Below are positions 53,545 to 62,222 of a stretch of DNA of 64,000 nt, in pieces. The position numbers and the translations under genes were made by a program. The stretch is from JANYLB01 sp963837715. GTDB taxonomy: Bacteria > Actinomycetota > Acidimicrobiia > IMCC26256 > JANYLB01. The stretch covers positions 930,001 to 994,000 of the forward strand of contig CAWIOF010000004.1 in NCBI GenBank assembly GCA_963837715.1, given 5' to 3'. Each line of letters opens with the position of its first letter. The stretch's first letter is position 1. The notes under the pieces were generated by a model, which was given only the letters and a program-made list of their open reading frames with translations, was not told the origin of the DNA and ran no database searches.

Positions 53545-54612
53545 ATGACGTATCGAGTGGTGGTGTGGGGGACGGGCAACGTGGGACGTCCGGCGCTCCG
53601 GGCGGTGGCGGCGCATCGAGACCTCGAGCTCGCCGGCGTCGTCGTGTCGAACCCGGAGAAGGTCGGTCGCGACGCGGGCGAGCTCGCCGGGATCGAAGCG
53701 CTCGGTGTGCTCGCGACCGCCGACCCGTCGATCGCATTCGCCGACGACGTCGACGCGGTCGTCTACGCCGCCACCGGCGACACCCGACCCGAGGAGGCGC
53801 TCGCCGATCTCATCGCCTGCCTGCGGGCCGGGGTCGACGTGGTGTCGACCGCGTTCTACCCGCTCCTGCACCCGGCGAGCGCGCCCCGGGAGATGCTCGA
53901 CCCGGTCGAGGCCGCGTGTGCGGAGGGTGACGCGTCGGTGTTCGTGTCGGGGATCGATCCGGGCTGGGCGCTCGACATCCTCCCCGCGCTCGTGAGCGGT
54001 GTGAGTGCCGGGATCGAGGAGATCCGCATCCAGGAGCTGTTCAACTACGCGCTCTACGACCAGCCCGCGGTCGTGCGCGAGGTGATCGGGTTCGGCGGTC
54101 CGATGGAGGAGCTGCCCCTGATGCTCCTCGACTTCTCGCTCGACATGGTGTGGGCGCCGATGGTGCGCGTCCTCGCCGACCTGCTCGAGGTGCAGCTCGA
54201 CGCGGTCACGACCTTCGTGGAGCGCCGCCCGCTCGAGCGCACGATCGAGGTGCCGGGCATGGGTACGTTCGAAGCCGGGACGCAGGGCGCCTTCCGGTTC
54301 GAGGTCAGTGGAGTGGTCGACGGGCGTCCCCTGCTGGTCGTGGAGCACATCACCCGCATCGACGACGCGTGCGCGCCCGACTGGCCGCAGTCGGCGATCG
54401 GTGGCGAACACCGGGTCGTCGTCACCGGCCACCCGAACCTCACGGTGTCGGTCCACGGCACCGAGCCCGGAGAACCCGGTGCCGCAGGAGGTGGCAACGC
54501 CTCTGCCGCGAACCGCATCGTCAACGCGATCCCGGCCGTGTGCGCGGCACCAGCCGGCCCGCTCAGCCCCCTCGACCTCCCCCCGATCACCGGGGCCCGC
54601 CAACTCCGCTGA
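53545..54612 (+). CDS. NAD(P)H-dependent amine dehydrogenase/DHDPR-like protein
   Basis: A 355-residue oxidoreductase with N-terminal Rossmann fold (VVVWGTGNVGRPALRAVAAH) and an imine-reductase/dihydrodipicolinate-reductase-type C-terminal domain (FVSGIDPGWALDILPALVSG). Engineered 2,4-diaminopentanoate-type amine dehydrogenases belong to this family. It lies 10 bases after the amidohydrolase and before a DinB-fold gene, so the three probably form one catabolic operon for a nitrogen-containing compound. Confidence 0.82.
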   Translation: MTYRVVVWGTGNVGRPALRAVAAHRDLELAGVVVSNPEKVGRDAGELAGIEALGVLATADPSIAFADDVDAVVYAATGDTRPEEALADLIACLRAGVDVVSTAFYPLLHPASAPREMLDPVEAACAEGDASVFVSGIDPGWALDILPALVSGVSAGIEEIRIQELFNYALYDQPAVVREVIGFGGPMEELPLMLLDFSLDMVWAPMVRVLADLLEVQLDAVTTFVERRPLERTIEVPGMGTFEAGTQGAFRFEVSGVVDGRPLLVVEHITRIDDACAPDWPQSAIGGEHRVVVTGHPNLTVSVHGTEPGEPGAAGGGNASAANRIVNAIPAVCAAPAGPLSPLDLPPITGARQLR

Positions 54613-54652
54613 GAACGGTCGGGCGACGGGGGACGTGTGCGACGATGGCGCG

Positions 54653-55393
54653 GTGGAGTACACGGACCTGCTCGACTCGCTCGACGAGAGCCACCGGCTG
54701 GTCGTCGCCGCCATCGAAACCGGTGATCCGGCAGCGGTGGTGCCGACGTGCCCCGAGTTCACGCTCGATGATCTCGCCTTCCACATCGGCGAGTTCTCGA
54801 GCTTCTGGACCCACGTCGTCTGCGAGGCGACCGCGCGGGAGAAGCCCGCGTTCCCAGCCGACCCGGGTCCGGCCGGGCGCGCGGCCTGGGTCGACGACCT
54901 GATCCGCCACCTCGTGGAGGAGCTCCGGTTCGCCTCGGCCGACACTCCGTCGTGGACGTGGCACGAACCCGACCAGTCGGTGGGGTTCGTCGCGTCGCGC
55001 ACGTGTCACGAGCTCGCGATCCACCGGGTCGACGCGCAGCTCGCCGCGAGCGGGACTGCGGATCCCGTCGACGCGCCCGTCGCCGCGGCCGGAATCGAAG
55101 AGGCGTTCCTCCTCCTCCACGAGTACGGAGTCGACGGCAAGCGAGGCACACCGGGCCGGGGTGAGACGCTGCACCTCCACGGCACCGACCACGAACCGGC
55201 CGAGTGGTTCGTGCGTCTCGACCCCGACGGCGCGGTGGTGACCCGCGCGCACGCGAATGCCGACCTCGCCATCCGGGCCTCCGTGAGCGACCTCGAGATG
55301 CTGCTCTACCAGCGGCCCACCACCGGCGACGTCGAATGGTTCGGTGACCGCGCCGTCCTCGACGTCTTCCACGGTGAGTTCACGTTCATCTGA
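54653..55393 (+). CDS. Maleylpyruvate-isomerase-family protein (TIGR03083 type)
   Basis: A 246-residue two-domain protein: N-terminal DinB-like bundle (CPEFTLDDLAFHIGEFSSFW, CHELAIHRVDAQLAA with metal His) and a C-terminal sterol-carrier-like domain (LHLHGTDHEPAEWFVRLDPDG, RASVSDLEMLLYQR). Most members are thiol- or metal-dependent enzymes of unknown function. The start could also be GTG 54635. It probably belongs to the amidohydrolase operon, 40 bases downstream. Confidence 0.82.
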   Translation: MEYTDLLDSLDESHRLVVAAIETGDPAAVVPTCPEFTLDDLAFHIGEFSSFWTHVVCEATAREKPAFPADPGPAGRAAWVDDLIRHLVEELRFASADTPSWTWHEPDQSVGFVASRTCHELAIHRVDAQLAASGTADPVDAPVAAAGIEEAFLLLHEYGVDGKRGTPGRGETLHLHGTDHEPAEWFVRLDPDGAVVTRAHANADLAIRASVSDLEMLLYQRPTTGDVEWFGDRAVLDVFHGEFTFI

Positions 55394-55411
55394 GCCGCGC
55401 CCGCCGGAGAC

Positions 55412-57050
55412 TCAGCCTGCGTACGACAGGTGTTCGTGAACGGAGCGGATGGCAGCGGAACCCTCGCCGACGGCCGAGGCGACGCGCTTCACGGATCCGA
55501 AGCGGAGGTCGCCGACGGCGAACAGGCCGGGCTGACTCGTCTCGAAGGGGAGCGGCGAGCGGCCGAGCACGCTCCAGGCCTCGCCGAGGTCGTCGGGCCC
55601 GAGGTTCCGATCGGTGCGCACGAAGCCGGTCGAGCAGAGCGCGGCTCGACCCGACAACCAGTCGCTCGCGGGCGACGCACCGATGAACGAGAACAGCGCG
55701 ACCGCGGGAACGTCGAGGTCCTCTGCTGCGGTGGAGATCGTGATCCCCTCGAGTCTGTCCCGACCCGTCAACGAGACGCACTGCGATCCGGTGCGCACGG
55801 TGATGTGGGGATCGGCGTGGATGCGATCAGCGAGGTAGCTCGACATCGACCGGGCGAGATCCGGCCCGCGCACGAGCAGGGTGACCGGGCTCCCGGAACC
55901 GGCCATGAACAGCGCGGCCTGGCCGGCCGAGTTCCCGCCCCCCACCACGACGCAGGGATCGCCGTCGACCAGACGCGCTTCGATCTCGGTCGCGGCGTAG
56001 TACACGCCGGTACCCTCGAAGTCGGCGAGGCGGTCGACGCGCAGGCGGCGGTAGTGGGCGCCCGTCGCGGCGACGACCGCCCGTCCGGCGAGCTCGGTGC
56101 CGTCGTTCAACGTCACCACGAGGTGACCGGCCTGTTCGTGCAGGCTCACGACGTCGCAGGGGGACGACACCCGCACGCCGAACTTCAGGGCCTGCGTCAT
56201 CGCGAGATTGGTGAGCGCACCTCCCGAGATCCCGTTCGGGAACCCGAGGTAGTTCTCGATGCGTGAGCTCGTCCCGGCCTGACCGCCGGGTACCACCGCC
56301 TCCACGAGCAGCGTGTTGAGTCCTTCCGACGCGCCGTAGACCGAGGCGGCGAGCCCGCCGGGTCCCGCGCCGACCACGAGGAGGTCGAAGCAGCGGTCGG
56401 GGATCGACTCGATCGTGAGGCCGAGGTCGCTCGCGACCTGCCCGGGGGTCGCGCGCCGCCGCACCGACGAGCCGGTGAACACGACGGGCAGGTCATCGGC
56501 GGTGATCCCGAACTCGGCCACGATCGCGTCGACCTCGTGGTCGGTGTCGACGTCGAGCCATTGGTGGGGGAGCCGGTTGCGGCCCAGGTACTCACGCATG
56601 ACGAGCGATTCCGACGAGTACCGCGACCCGATCGACGCGGATCGAACGCGCCGCACCCTCGAGCAGCATCGTCCGTCGTTGCACGAAGGTGGCGAGGATC
56701 TTGTCGCTGATCCCCGGGACGGTCGCGATCAGGCGCCGGAAGTCGACGCGGGGGATCGCCAGCACCTCGCCGTCGGCCACGACCCGTGCGGTGAGGTACG
56801 CGCGTTGGCCCGTGAGCATGGCGAGCTCGCCGAGGAACCGGCCGGGCCCGTGCTGGACCATGACCTCGTCGGCACCGTCGAAGTGCCCGATGATGTCGAC
56901 CAGGCCCGACAGGACCACGAAGAAGTCGTAGTCGGCGTCGCCCTCGGCGAAGAGCACGTCGCCGGCCGAGATGGAGCGGCGCGTCCCGAACCGGTCCAGC
57001 TCCGCCAGCTCGGCGGCGGTGAGGTCGGAGAGCAGTTCGTCGTCGGGCAT
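55412..57050 (-). CDS. cNMP-binding, glutaredoxin-like and thioredoxin-reductase fusion, frameshifted
   Basis: Two frames belong to one gene. The first (ATG 57050) is a Crp-type cyclic-nucleotide-binding domain: RRSISAGDVLFAEGD, GRFLGELAMLTGQRAYLTARV. The second starts SIGSRYSSESLVMREYLGRN, a glutaredoxin-like stretch, and continues as an FAD/NADPH thioredoxin-reductase domain (LLVVGAGPGGLAASVYGASEG, VVVGGGNSAGQAALFMAG, FAVGDLRFGSVKRVASAVGEG). Skipping one base near 56633 joins ARSIRV to IGSRYSS, the usual joint in full-length proteins of this type. Repaired length is about 545 residues. The reductase domain shows no clear CxxC. It probably senses cyclic nucleotide and transfers electrons. 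It is divergent from the gene at 57108. Confidence 0.85.
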
Positions 57051-57107
57051 CGGTTCCAGGTTCTCGTCGTAGCGCAACGGTGTGGCGAACGGTGGGAAGA
57101 TGCTGCC

Positions 57108-57521
57108 ATGCGCAGTGAGCGTCCGACGACGCGCCCTCCGATCGACCTGCTCGCCGTGGTGGTGGGAGGGCTCCGCCTCGCTTCGGGTGTCTCGTTCCTC
57201 GTCGCGCCCGAAGCCGCGAACCGGCTGTGGGGCGACGCCGAGGACACCGGCCCGACCGCGAGCCTGCTCCTGCGATCGATGGGCTACCGCGACGCGCTCG
57301 TCGGCGGGATGCTCCTCTACGCGGGGGCGACCGGCGGTGCTACTGCCGGATGGTTCCTCGCCTCCGCCGGTGCCGACACCGCCGATCTCGTGGGCGGGAT
57401 CGCGAACCACGACCGGATGACCGAGCAGCAACGCCGACGGGGCCTCGGTGGTGCGGCCGTGGGGATCGGGATCGGGCTCGTCGGGGCGCTCCGACCCCGG
57501 GCTCGGGTCAGCTCGCGGTGA
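57108..57521 (+). CDS. Small membrane protein, DUF4267-like
   Basis: A 137-residue protein with about four hydrophobic stretches (LLAVVVGGLRLASGVSFLVAP, ALVGGMLLYAGAT, GGATAGWFLASAGADTADLVGG, GGAAVGIGIGLVGAL). The motif of Arg and Gly in helix one followed by a Pro after FLVA recalls DUF4267. No function is known. The start ATG 57108 lies 57 bases from the divergent reductase gene. Its end overlaps the convergent dienelactone hydrolase by 14 bases. Confidence 0.72.
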   Translation: MRSERPTTRPPIDLLAVVVGGLRLASGVSFLVAPEAANRLWGDAEDTGPTASLLLRSMGYRDALVGGMLLYAGATGGATAGWFLASAGADTADLVGGIANHDRMTEQQRRRGLGGAAVGIGIGLVGALRPRARVSSR

Positions 57522-58333
57522 GCAGTCGCGAGCGGAACAGCTCCAGCACCTGGTCGAGGGCGTCTCGGGTGGGTTGACCCGGTTCGTCGATGAGGTGTTC
57601 GGTGAGCACCGAGTGCGGCTTCATCTCGCCGTCGGGATTGGCGGCGTCGTCGTCGAGCTCGACCGCCACGAAGGCGTCGCCGAGCTGTTCCCGCAGGAAC
57701 TCGAATCGCTCGGGCGGCACGAACCGGTCGCTCTTGAACCGCAGGCCGAGCACCTGGAGGCCGTCGTCGGCGCAGCGCCGCTTCACGATGGCGAGGTCGT
57801 CGGGGGAGATGTCGATCGAGCGCTTCTGCTTCGCGGTGAGCGCCATCGGCATCGACGGTTGCGAGAGCACCGGGGCGAGGAGGCGGTCGTCGGTGGCCAT
57901 CGCGAGCGCGAAGCCGCCGGTGAAGCACATGCCCACCGCGCCGACTCCCGGCCCGCCGCACCGTTCGTGCTCGTCGGCCGCGAGCGCACGGAGCCAGTCG
58001 ACGACCGGCGACGTTCGGCCCGTGGCCATCACCGTGAACTCGCGGCTGATGCACGCGGGGACGATCGACGACACCAGGTACTGCAACGACCTCGCGGCGC
58101 CCCGAGCGTCGGGCGAGGGATCCCGGCCCGGCTCACCGAAGAGGTGGGGGAGCACCGCCGTGCAGCCGATCGCGGCGACCCGTTCGCGCGAACTCGATCA
58201 CCTTGGGGCTGATACCGGGCATCTCCGCGATCACGATCACGGCCGGCCCCGAGCCGGTCCGGAAGATCGTGCGGGTCTGGCCCTCGTGTGTGAACGAGGC
58301 GCGTTCGAAGTCGGCGAGATCGGAATCGGTCAC
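57508..58333 (-). CDS. Dienelactone hydrolase-family protein, frameshifted
   Basis: Alpha/beta hydrolase of the dienelactone hydrolase type. The N-terminal frame (GTG 58333, VTDSDLADFERASFTHEGQ, VIVIAEMPGISPKVIEFAR) breaks near 58180. Skipping one base restores TVAAIGCTAVLPHLFGEPGRD. The remainder carries the nucleophile loop GAVGMCFTGGFALAMATDD (Cys instead of Ser, as in dienelactone hydrolase), and a C-terminal KPHSVLTEHLIDEPGQPT contains the likely active His. Repaired length is about 274 residues. The substrate is unknown. It is convergent with the small membrane protein. Confidence 0.82.
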
Positions 58334-58401
58334 TGGGCCGGGAACCGTAGACCGATCCGCCCGGTGGCGCACGAGATCTCGGGTCGGGGGAGACTGGCGC
58401 G

Positions 58402-59031
58402 GTGGATCACCACGGCTTCCCGCCCGGGTTCTTCGACCGCGCCGATCCGTCGGGCGACGACGGGTTCTACGCGCCACCCCGGCTCGTCACCCACATCGAC
58501 GCCGCCGCCATCGCGGCGGTCGGTGCGCTCTACGACGAGCTCGCCGTCGACGGCACGGTGCTCGACCTCATGGGCTCGTGGGTGTCGCACTTCCGGCGGC
58601 CGCCGGCCGAGCTGACGGTGCTCGGCATGAACGCGGCGGAGCTCGACGCGAACCCGGTGGCCACGCGCACCGTGGTACACGACCTCAACGCCGATCCGCT
58701 TCTCCCCTTCGCCGACGCCGCGTTCGACGACGCGGTGTGCTGCGTGTCGGTCGACTACCTCGTGCGGCCGGTCGAGGTCTTCGCCGAGGTCGCCCGCGTG
58801 GTGCGCTCCGGTGGCCGGTTCGTGTGCACGTTCTCCAATCGGTGCTTCCCGACGAAGGCGATCCGGGGGTGGCTCGCGACGTCCGACGCCGAGCACTGCG
58901 AGATCGTGGCCGAGTACTTCCAGCGGGCCGGTGGGTGGGACGAGCCCGTGGTCGAACGTCGGACCGGCCTCGAGCATCGCGGCGACCCGCTGTTCGCGGT
59001 GTGGGCCCTGCGGTCGCCGATGGATCCTTAG
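58402..59031 (+). CDS. SAM-dependent methyltransferase-like protein
   Basis: A 209-residue Rossmann-type methyltransferase relative. VDGTVLDLMGSWVSHFR takes the place of the usual glycine-rich motif I, which is here weak. LTVLGMNAAELDANP and DDAVCCVSVDYLVRPVEVFAEVARVVRSGGRFVCTFS are well-preserved motifs II to IV. It may methylate a small molecule or bind SAM without catalysis. The GTG start fits the family. It is divergent from the dienelactone hydrolase. A terminator-like hairpin lies after the stop. Confidence 0.78.
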   Translation: MDHHGFPPGFFDRADPSGDDGFYAPPRLVTHIDAAAIAAVGALYDELAVDGTVLDLMGSWVSHFRRPPAELTVLGMNAAELDANPVATRTVVHDLNADPLLPFADAAFDDAVCCVSVDYLVRPVEVFAEVARVVRSGGRFVCTFSNRCFPTKAIRGWLATSDAEHCEIVAEYFQRAGGWDEPVVERRTGLEHRGDPLFAVWALRSPMDP

Positions 59032-59099
59032 CCCGCTCTTCCACCCATCTCGGTGGGCTGTCGACGACGGACTCACCGTCGACTTCGCGTTCGCGATCT

Positions 59100-59124
59100 G
59101 AACCGGCCATGATCTGGCCGGTTT
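59100..59124. terminator. Palindromic hairpin, probable terminator
   Basis: AACCGGCCA (59101-59109), loop TGATC, TGGCCGGTT (59115-59123) is a perfect 9-base-pair stem. A G-U pair extends it by one, and TTTA follows at the end. It stands between the methyltransferase stop (59031) and the VOC start (59172). Confidence 0.6.
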
Positions 59125-59171
59125 ACCGGCGCATACTCATCGGGAGAGCTGGATTCGACCCGAGGAGAAGC

Positions 59172-59543
59172 ATGGATTGGAAGTTGGAGCTGATGATGGT
59201 GCCGGTGACCGACGTCGACCGGGCCAAGGCGTTCTACGTCGACCAGGTCGGCTTCCACGCCGACCACGACCACCGGGTCAACGAGTCGCTGCGGTTCGTG
59301 CAGCTCACTCCTCCGGGGTCGGCGTGCTCGATCGCGATCGGCGAGGGGATCAGCGACGCCGCACCCGGCTCGATCGACTGTCTCCAGATCGTGGTCGACG
59401 ACGTGACCGCCGCGCACGACGAACTCGCCGAGCGCGGCGTCGAGGTCAGCGACGTCGAGGAGCTCGGATGGGGCACGTTCACCTCCTTCCGCGACCCCGA
59501 CGGCAACCGGTGGGCCCTGCAACAGCTCCCGTCGCGCACCTGA
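59172..59543 (+). CDS. VOC-family protein (single domain)
   Basis: A 123-residue glyoxalase/bleomycin-resistance-type protein: KLELMMVPVTDVDRAKAFYVDQVGF, HDHRVNESLRFVQLTPPGS and GWGTFTSFRDPDGNRWALQQ are textbook for the family. It is probably a dimer. Substrate and metal are uncertain. ATG 59172 is preceded by AGGAGAAGC. Confidence 0.88.
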   Translation: MDWKLELMMVPVTDVDRAKAFYVDQVGFHADHDHRVNESLRFVQLTPPGSACSIAIGEGISDAAPGSIDCLQIVVDDVTAAHDELAERGVEVSDVEELGWGTFTSFRDPDGNRWALQQLPSRT

Positions 59544-59577
59544 GTCGACCGTCAGGTCGGGGCGGTAGGTTCGGGCG

Positions 59578-60651
59578 ATGTCCGCCCCGCCCACTCCGCC
59601 CGACACGCTCTTCGCCAGCGACAACGCCGCGGGAGTCCATCCGGCCGTGATGGACGCCCTCGTCGCGGCGAACGTCGGCCACGCGCTCGCGTACGGGGCC
59701 GACGACTGGACGGAGCGGGCACTCGGCCGGTTCCACGACCTGCTCGGCACCGAACCCGGCGACGGGTCCGGGCCGGAGATCGTGTTCACCTGGGGTGGGA
59801 CCGGTGCCAACGTGGTCGGGCTGCAGTGCCTCCTCGCCCCGTGGCAGGCGGTGATCTGCCCCGACTCTGCACACATCGCGGTCGACGAGTGCGGCGCGCC
59901 GGAGCGCTTCACCGGGTGCAAGCTCATCGAGGTACAGACCGTCGACGGTCGGTTGCTCCCCGAGCACGTGGAACGCCATCTCCATCTCCTCGGCGACGAG
60001 CACCACGTCCAACCCCGGGTCGTGTCGATCACGCAATCGACCGAGTTCGGGACGCTCTACCGCCGGGAAGAGATCGCGGCGCTCGCCGAGGTCGCGCACC
60101 GCAACGGCCTGCTGCTCCACGTCGACGGGGCGCGGATCGCGAACGCCGTCGCCGCGCTCGACACCGATCTCCGTGCTCTCGTGGTCGGTACCGGAGTCGA
60201 CGTGCTCACCTTCGGCGGGACCAAGAACGGGATGATGTACGGCGAGGCGGTCGTGTTCCTCGGGCCTGAACTCGGCGCGCACGCCCGGTTCGTGCGCAAG
60301 CAGGCCGGACAACTCCCGTCGAAGATGCGGTACGTGTCGGCCCAGTTCACCGCGCTGCTCGCCGGCGACCTCTGGCTGCGCAACGCCCGGCACGCCAACG
60401 TGATGGCGGCCCGGCTCGCCGAGCGGATGGACGCGGTCGCGGGCGTCGACGTGGTGCGACCGCCCGAGGTGAACTCGGTGTTCGCCCGGCTGCCTGCCGC
60501 GGCGATCCGGCCGTTGCAGGACTGGTCGTTCTTCTGGGTCTGGGACCCGGCCGAGTCGATGGTCCGCTGGATGTGCAGCTTCGACACCACCGAAGCCGAC
60601 GTCGACCGCTTCGTCGACGGTGTCGCCACGATCGTCGCCGCCCACATCTGA
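59578..60651 (+). CDS. Low-specificity L-threonine aldolase-like, PLP-dependent
   Basis: A 357-residue beta-eliminating lyase/threonine aldolase. FASDNAAGVHPAVMDALVAAN opens the protein, LHVDGARIANAVAAL supplies the pyridine-binding Asp, and the Schiff-base Lys is in TFGGTKNGMMYGEAVVF. It splits threonine-like beta-hydroxy amino acids into glycine plus aldehyde. Related enzymes cleave phenylserine or act on aminocrotonates. It follows the VOC gene by 34 bases and may be cotranscribed. Confidence 0.88.
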   Translation: MSAPPTPPDTLFASDNAAGVHPAVMDALVAANVGHALAYGADDWTERALGRFHDLLGTEPGDGSGPEIVFTWGGTGANVVGLQCLLAPWQAVICPDSAHIAVDECGAPERFTGCKLIEVQTVDGRLLPEHVERHLHLLGDEHHVQPRVVSITQSTEFGTLYRREEIAALAEVAHRNGLLLHVDGARIANAVAALDTDLRALVVGTGVDVLTFGGTKNGMMYGEAVVFLGPELGAHARFVRKQAGQLPSKMRYVSAQFTALLAGDLWLRNARHANVMAARLAERMDAVAGVDVVRPPEVNSVFARLPAAAIRPLQDWSFFWVWDPAESMVRWMCSFDTTEADVDRFVDGVATIVAAHI

Positions 60652-60691
60652 CGCACCTCGTTCCCGACTGATCCGCGGCGAACTCCGGAGG

Positions 60692-61496
60692 TCAGGGGCG
60701 GGCGAGGACCTCGACGTGGGGGACCATGAAGAAGCCGTCGGGTTCGTCGGCCCATGTCCGCCAGGCATCGGCGATCGCCGCGAGTTCGGTGGCATCGGTC
60801 AGGCCATACTCGACGGCCTGGTGCGCGAAGCCGGAGTCGGCGCACCGGTCGGCCCACAACCCGCCCCACCACGCCCGCTCTTCCGGGTCGGCGAACGTCC
60901 AGGTCGAGCTGGTGACGGTCGGGTCCGTGAACCCTGCGGCGCGGACCCATCCGGGGAGATGTCGCCCGGCGTCGGCATCGGCGTCGTTGCGGGCGGTGAC
61001 CTGGTGGTACAGCTCGTTCCACCGGTCGAGCAGTTGACTCGCTGGCGACCAGGTGAACGAGCCGTAGTCGCTGTCGCGCACGGCGAGCAGACCATCGGGC
61101 CGCAGCACCCGCCGCAGCTCGGCGAGCGCGCGCACCGGGTCGCTCAGGTGCTGGAGCACTTGGTGTGCGTGTACGACGTCGAACGACGCGTCGCCGGCAT
61201 CGAGGTCGTAGACGTCGCCGACCGCGAACGTGACCTCGGCGATGCCCGCCTCGACCGCGCGTGTGCTCGGCCCGCGCGACCACCTCGGTCGACGCGTCGA
61301 TCCCGACGACCGCGCCGGGCGCGACGCGGCGGGCGAGGTCGAGGGTGATCGAGCCGGGGCCGCATCCGACGTCGAGCAGCGTCAGGCCGGGACGGAGGTG
61401 AGGGAGGAGGTACCCGGCGGAGTTCTCGGCCGTTCGCCACGTGTGGCTGCGGAGCACCGACTCGTGATGGCCGTGGGTGTAGACGTCGTCGGGCAT
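60692..61496 (-). CDS. Class I SAM-dependent methyltransferase, frameshifted
   Basis: The N-terminal frame (ATG 61496) has LTLLDVGCGPGSITLDLARR (SAM motif I) and GIDASTEVVARAEHT, then breaks. Skipping one base near 61258 restores AVEAGIAEVTFAVGDVYDLD and DVVHAHQVLQHLSDP. The intact C-terminal part, RALAELRRVLRPDGLLAVRD to VPHVEVLARP, follows. Repaired length is about 267 residues, as in UbiE/COQ5-like methyltransferases of unknown substrate. Confidence 0.84.
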
Positions 61497-61514
61497 CGGG
61501 TCTCCGCGCGTCGA

Positions 61515-62213
61515 TCAGTGCGGCTTCGGCAGCGTGACGAGCTGGATCGCCGAGAACACGAGGATCGTCGCGCCGATGATGACGAGGCCGAACCGCGCGC
61601 TCCGAACCCGGAAGTGACCGCTGATGCCTACGAGGAACAGCACCGTCGCGAGGTACACCGTGGTGCGCACGTAGTCATCGCCCGTGACTCCTGCGTCTTC
61701 CCCGTCGGCGAATTGCACGTCGGCCTCTGCATTGAGGTCGTGCGCCCGTTCGACCTCGGGTTGGCCGTACTCGGCCATTCCCTGTGGGCCCCCGGGTGCG
61801 GCCGGGTTGTTGTCGGGATCGAGCGCGATCCACGCGTCGAACGCGGTGCGGAGCTCGGGTCGGAAGCGCTTGAGCGCCCGCTCCTCGGCGACCGGTTCCT
61901 CGAGCGCCGACGCCGCGAGCCACGCGTTGAAGGTGAGTGCGTCTCCGATCCGGAGATCGAGTCCCTCGAGCTCAGCCGTGTTGGCCTTGTTGCGGGAGGT
62001 CGCGGCCTCGGCGAGGAGGAAGCGCGACTCCGTCGACCACTTCGCGGCCGCGAACCCCGACCATGCGGCCATGAGCGCGACGACTGCGAGCAGCGCGGCC
62101 TCGATGATCGTGATGATGCGGTCGTGGCCGGTTGCTTCCTCGTGCTCGCGACTGTGCTTCGTGTGCTCGGCGATCTCTTTGCCTACCTCACCCGGACCCA
62201 GTCCTTCAGCCAT
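61515..62213 (-). CDS. DUF4337-like membrane protein
   Basis: A 232-residue protein with a charged N-terminus (AEHTKHSREHEEATGHDR), one membrane helix (IITIIEAALLAVVALMAAWSGFAAAKW) and two C-terminal helices (TTVYLATVLFLVGISGHF, FGLVIIGATILVFSAIQLVTL). A long soluble loop runs between. The layout resembles DUF4337 of unknown function. It lies 9 bases after the FG-GAP gene stop on the same strand, so belongs to its operon. Confidence 0.75.
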   Translation of the reverse strand: MAEGLGPGEVGKEIAEHTKHSREHEEATGHDRIITIIEAALLAVVALMAAWSGFAAAKWSTESRFLLAEAATSRNKANTAELEGLDLRIGDALTFNAWLAASALEEPVAEERALKRFRPELRTAFDAWIALDPDNNPAAPGGPQGMAEYGQPEVERAHDLNAEADVQFADGEDAGVTGDDYVRTTVYLATVLFLVGISGHFRVRSARFGLVIIGATILVFSAIQLVTLPKPH

Positions 62214-62222
62214 AGGTCGGTA

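Noticed and set aside
50511..53579. A 1022-codon leftward frame reaching over the amidohydrolase
   Set aside because: Only the LtrA part up to 51725 is protein-like. The rest is antisense of the amidohydrolase.
690..61300. Programmed +1 ribosomal frameshifting as the cause of the nine breaks
   Set aside because: The bases at the break points share no slippery codon, stop codon or common motif, and the genes are unrelated. It remains a remote possibility only.
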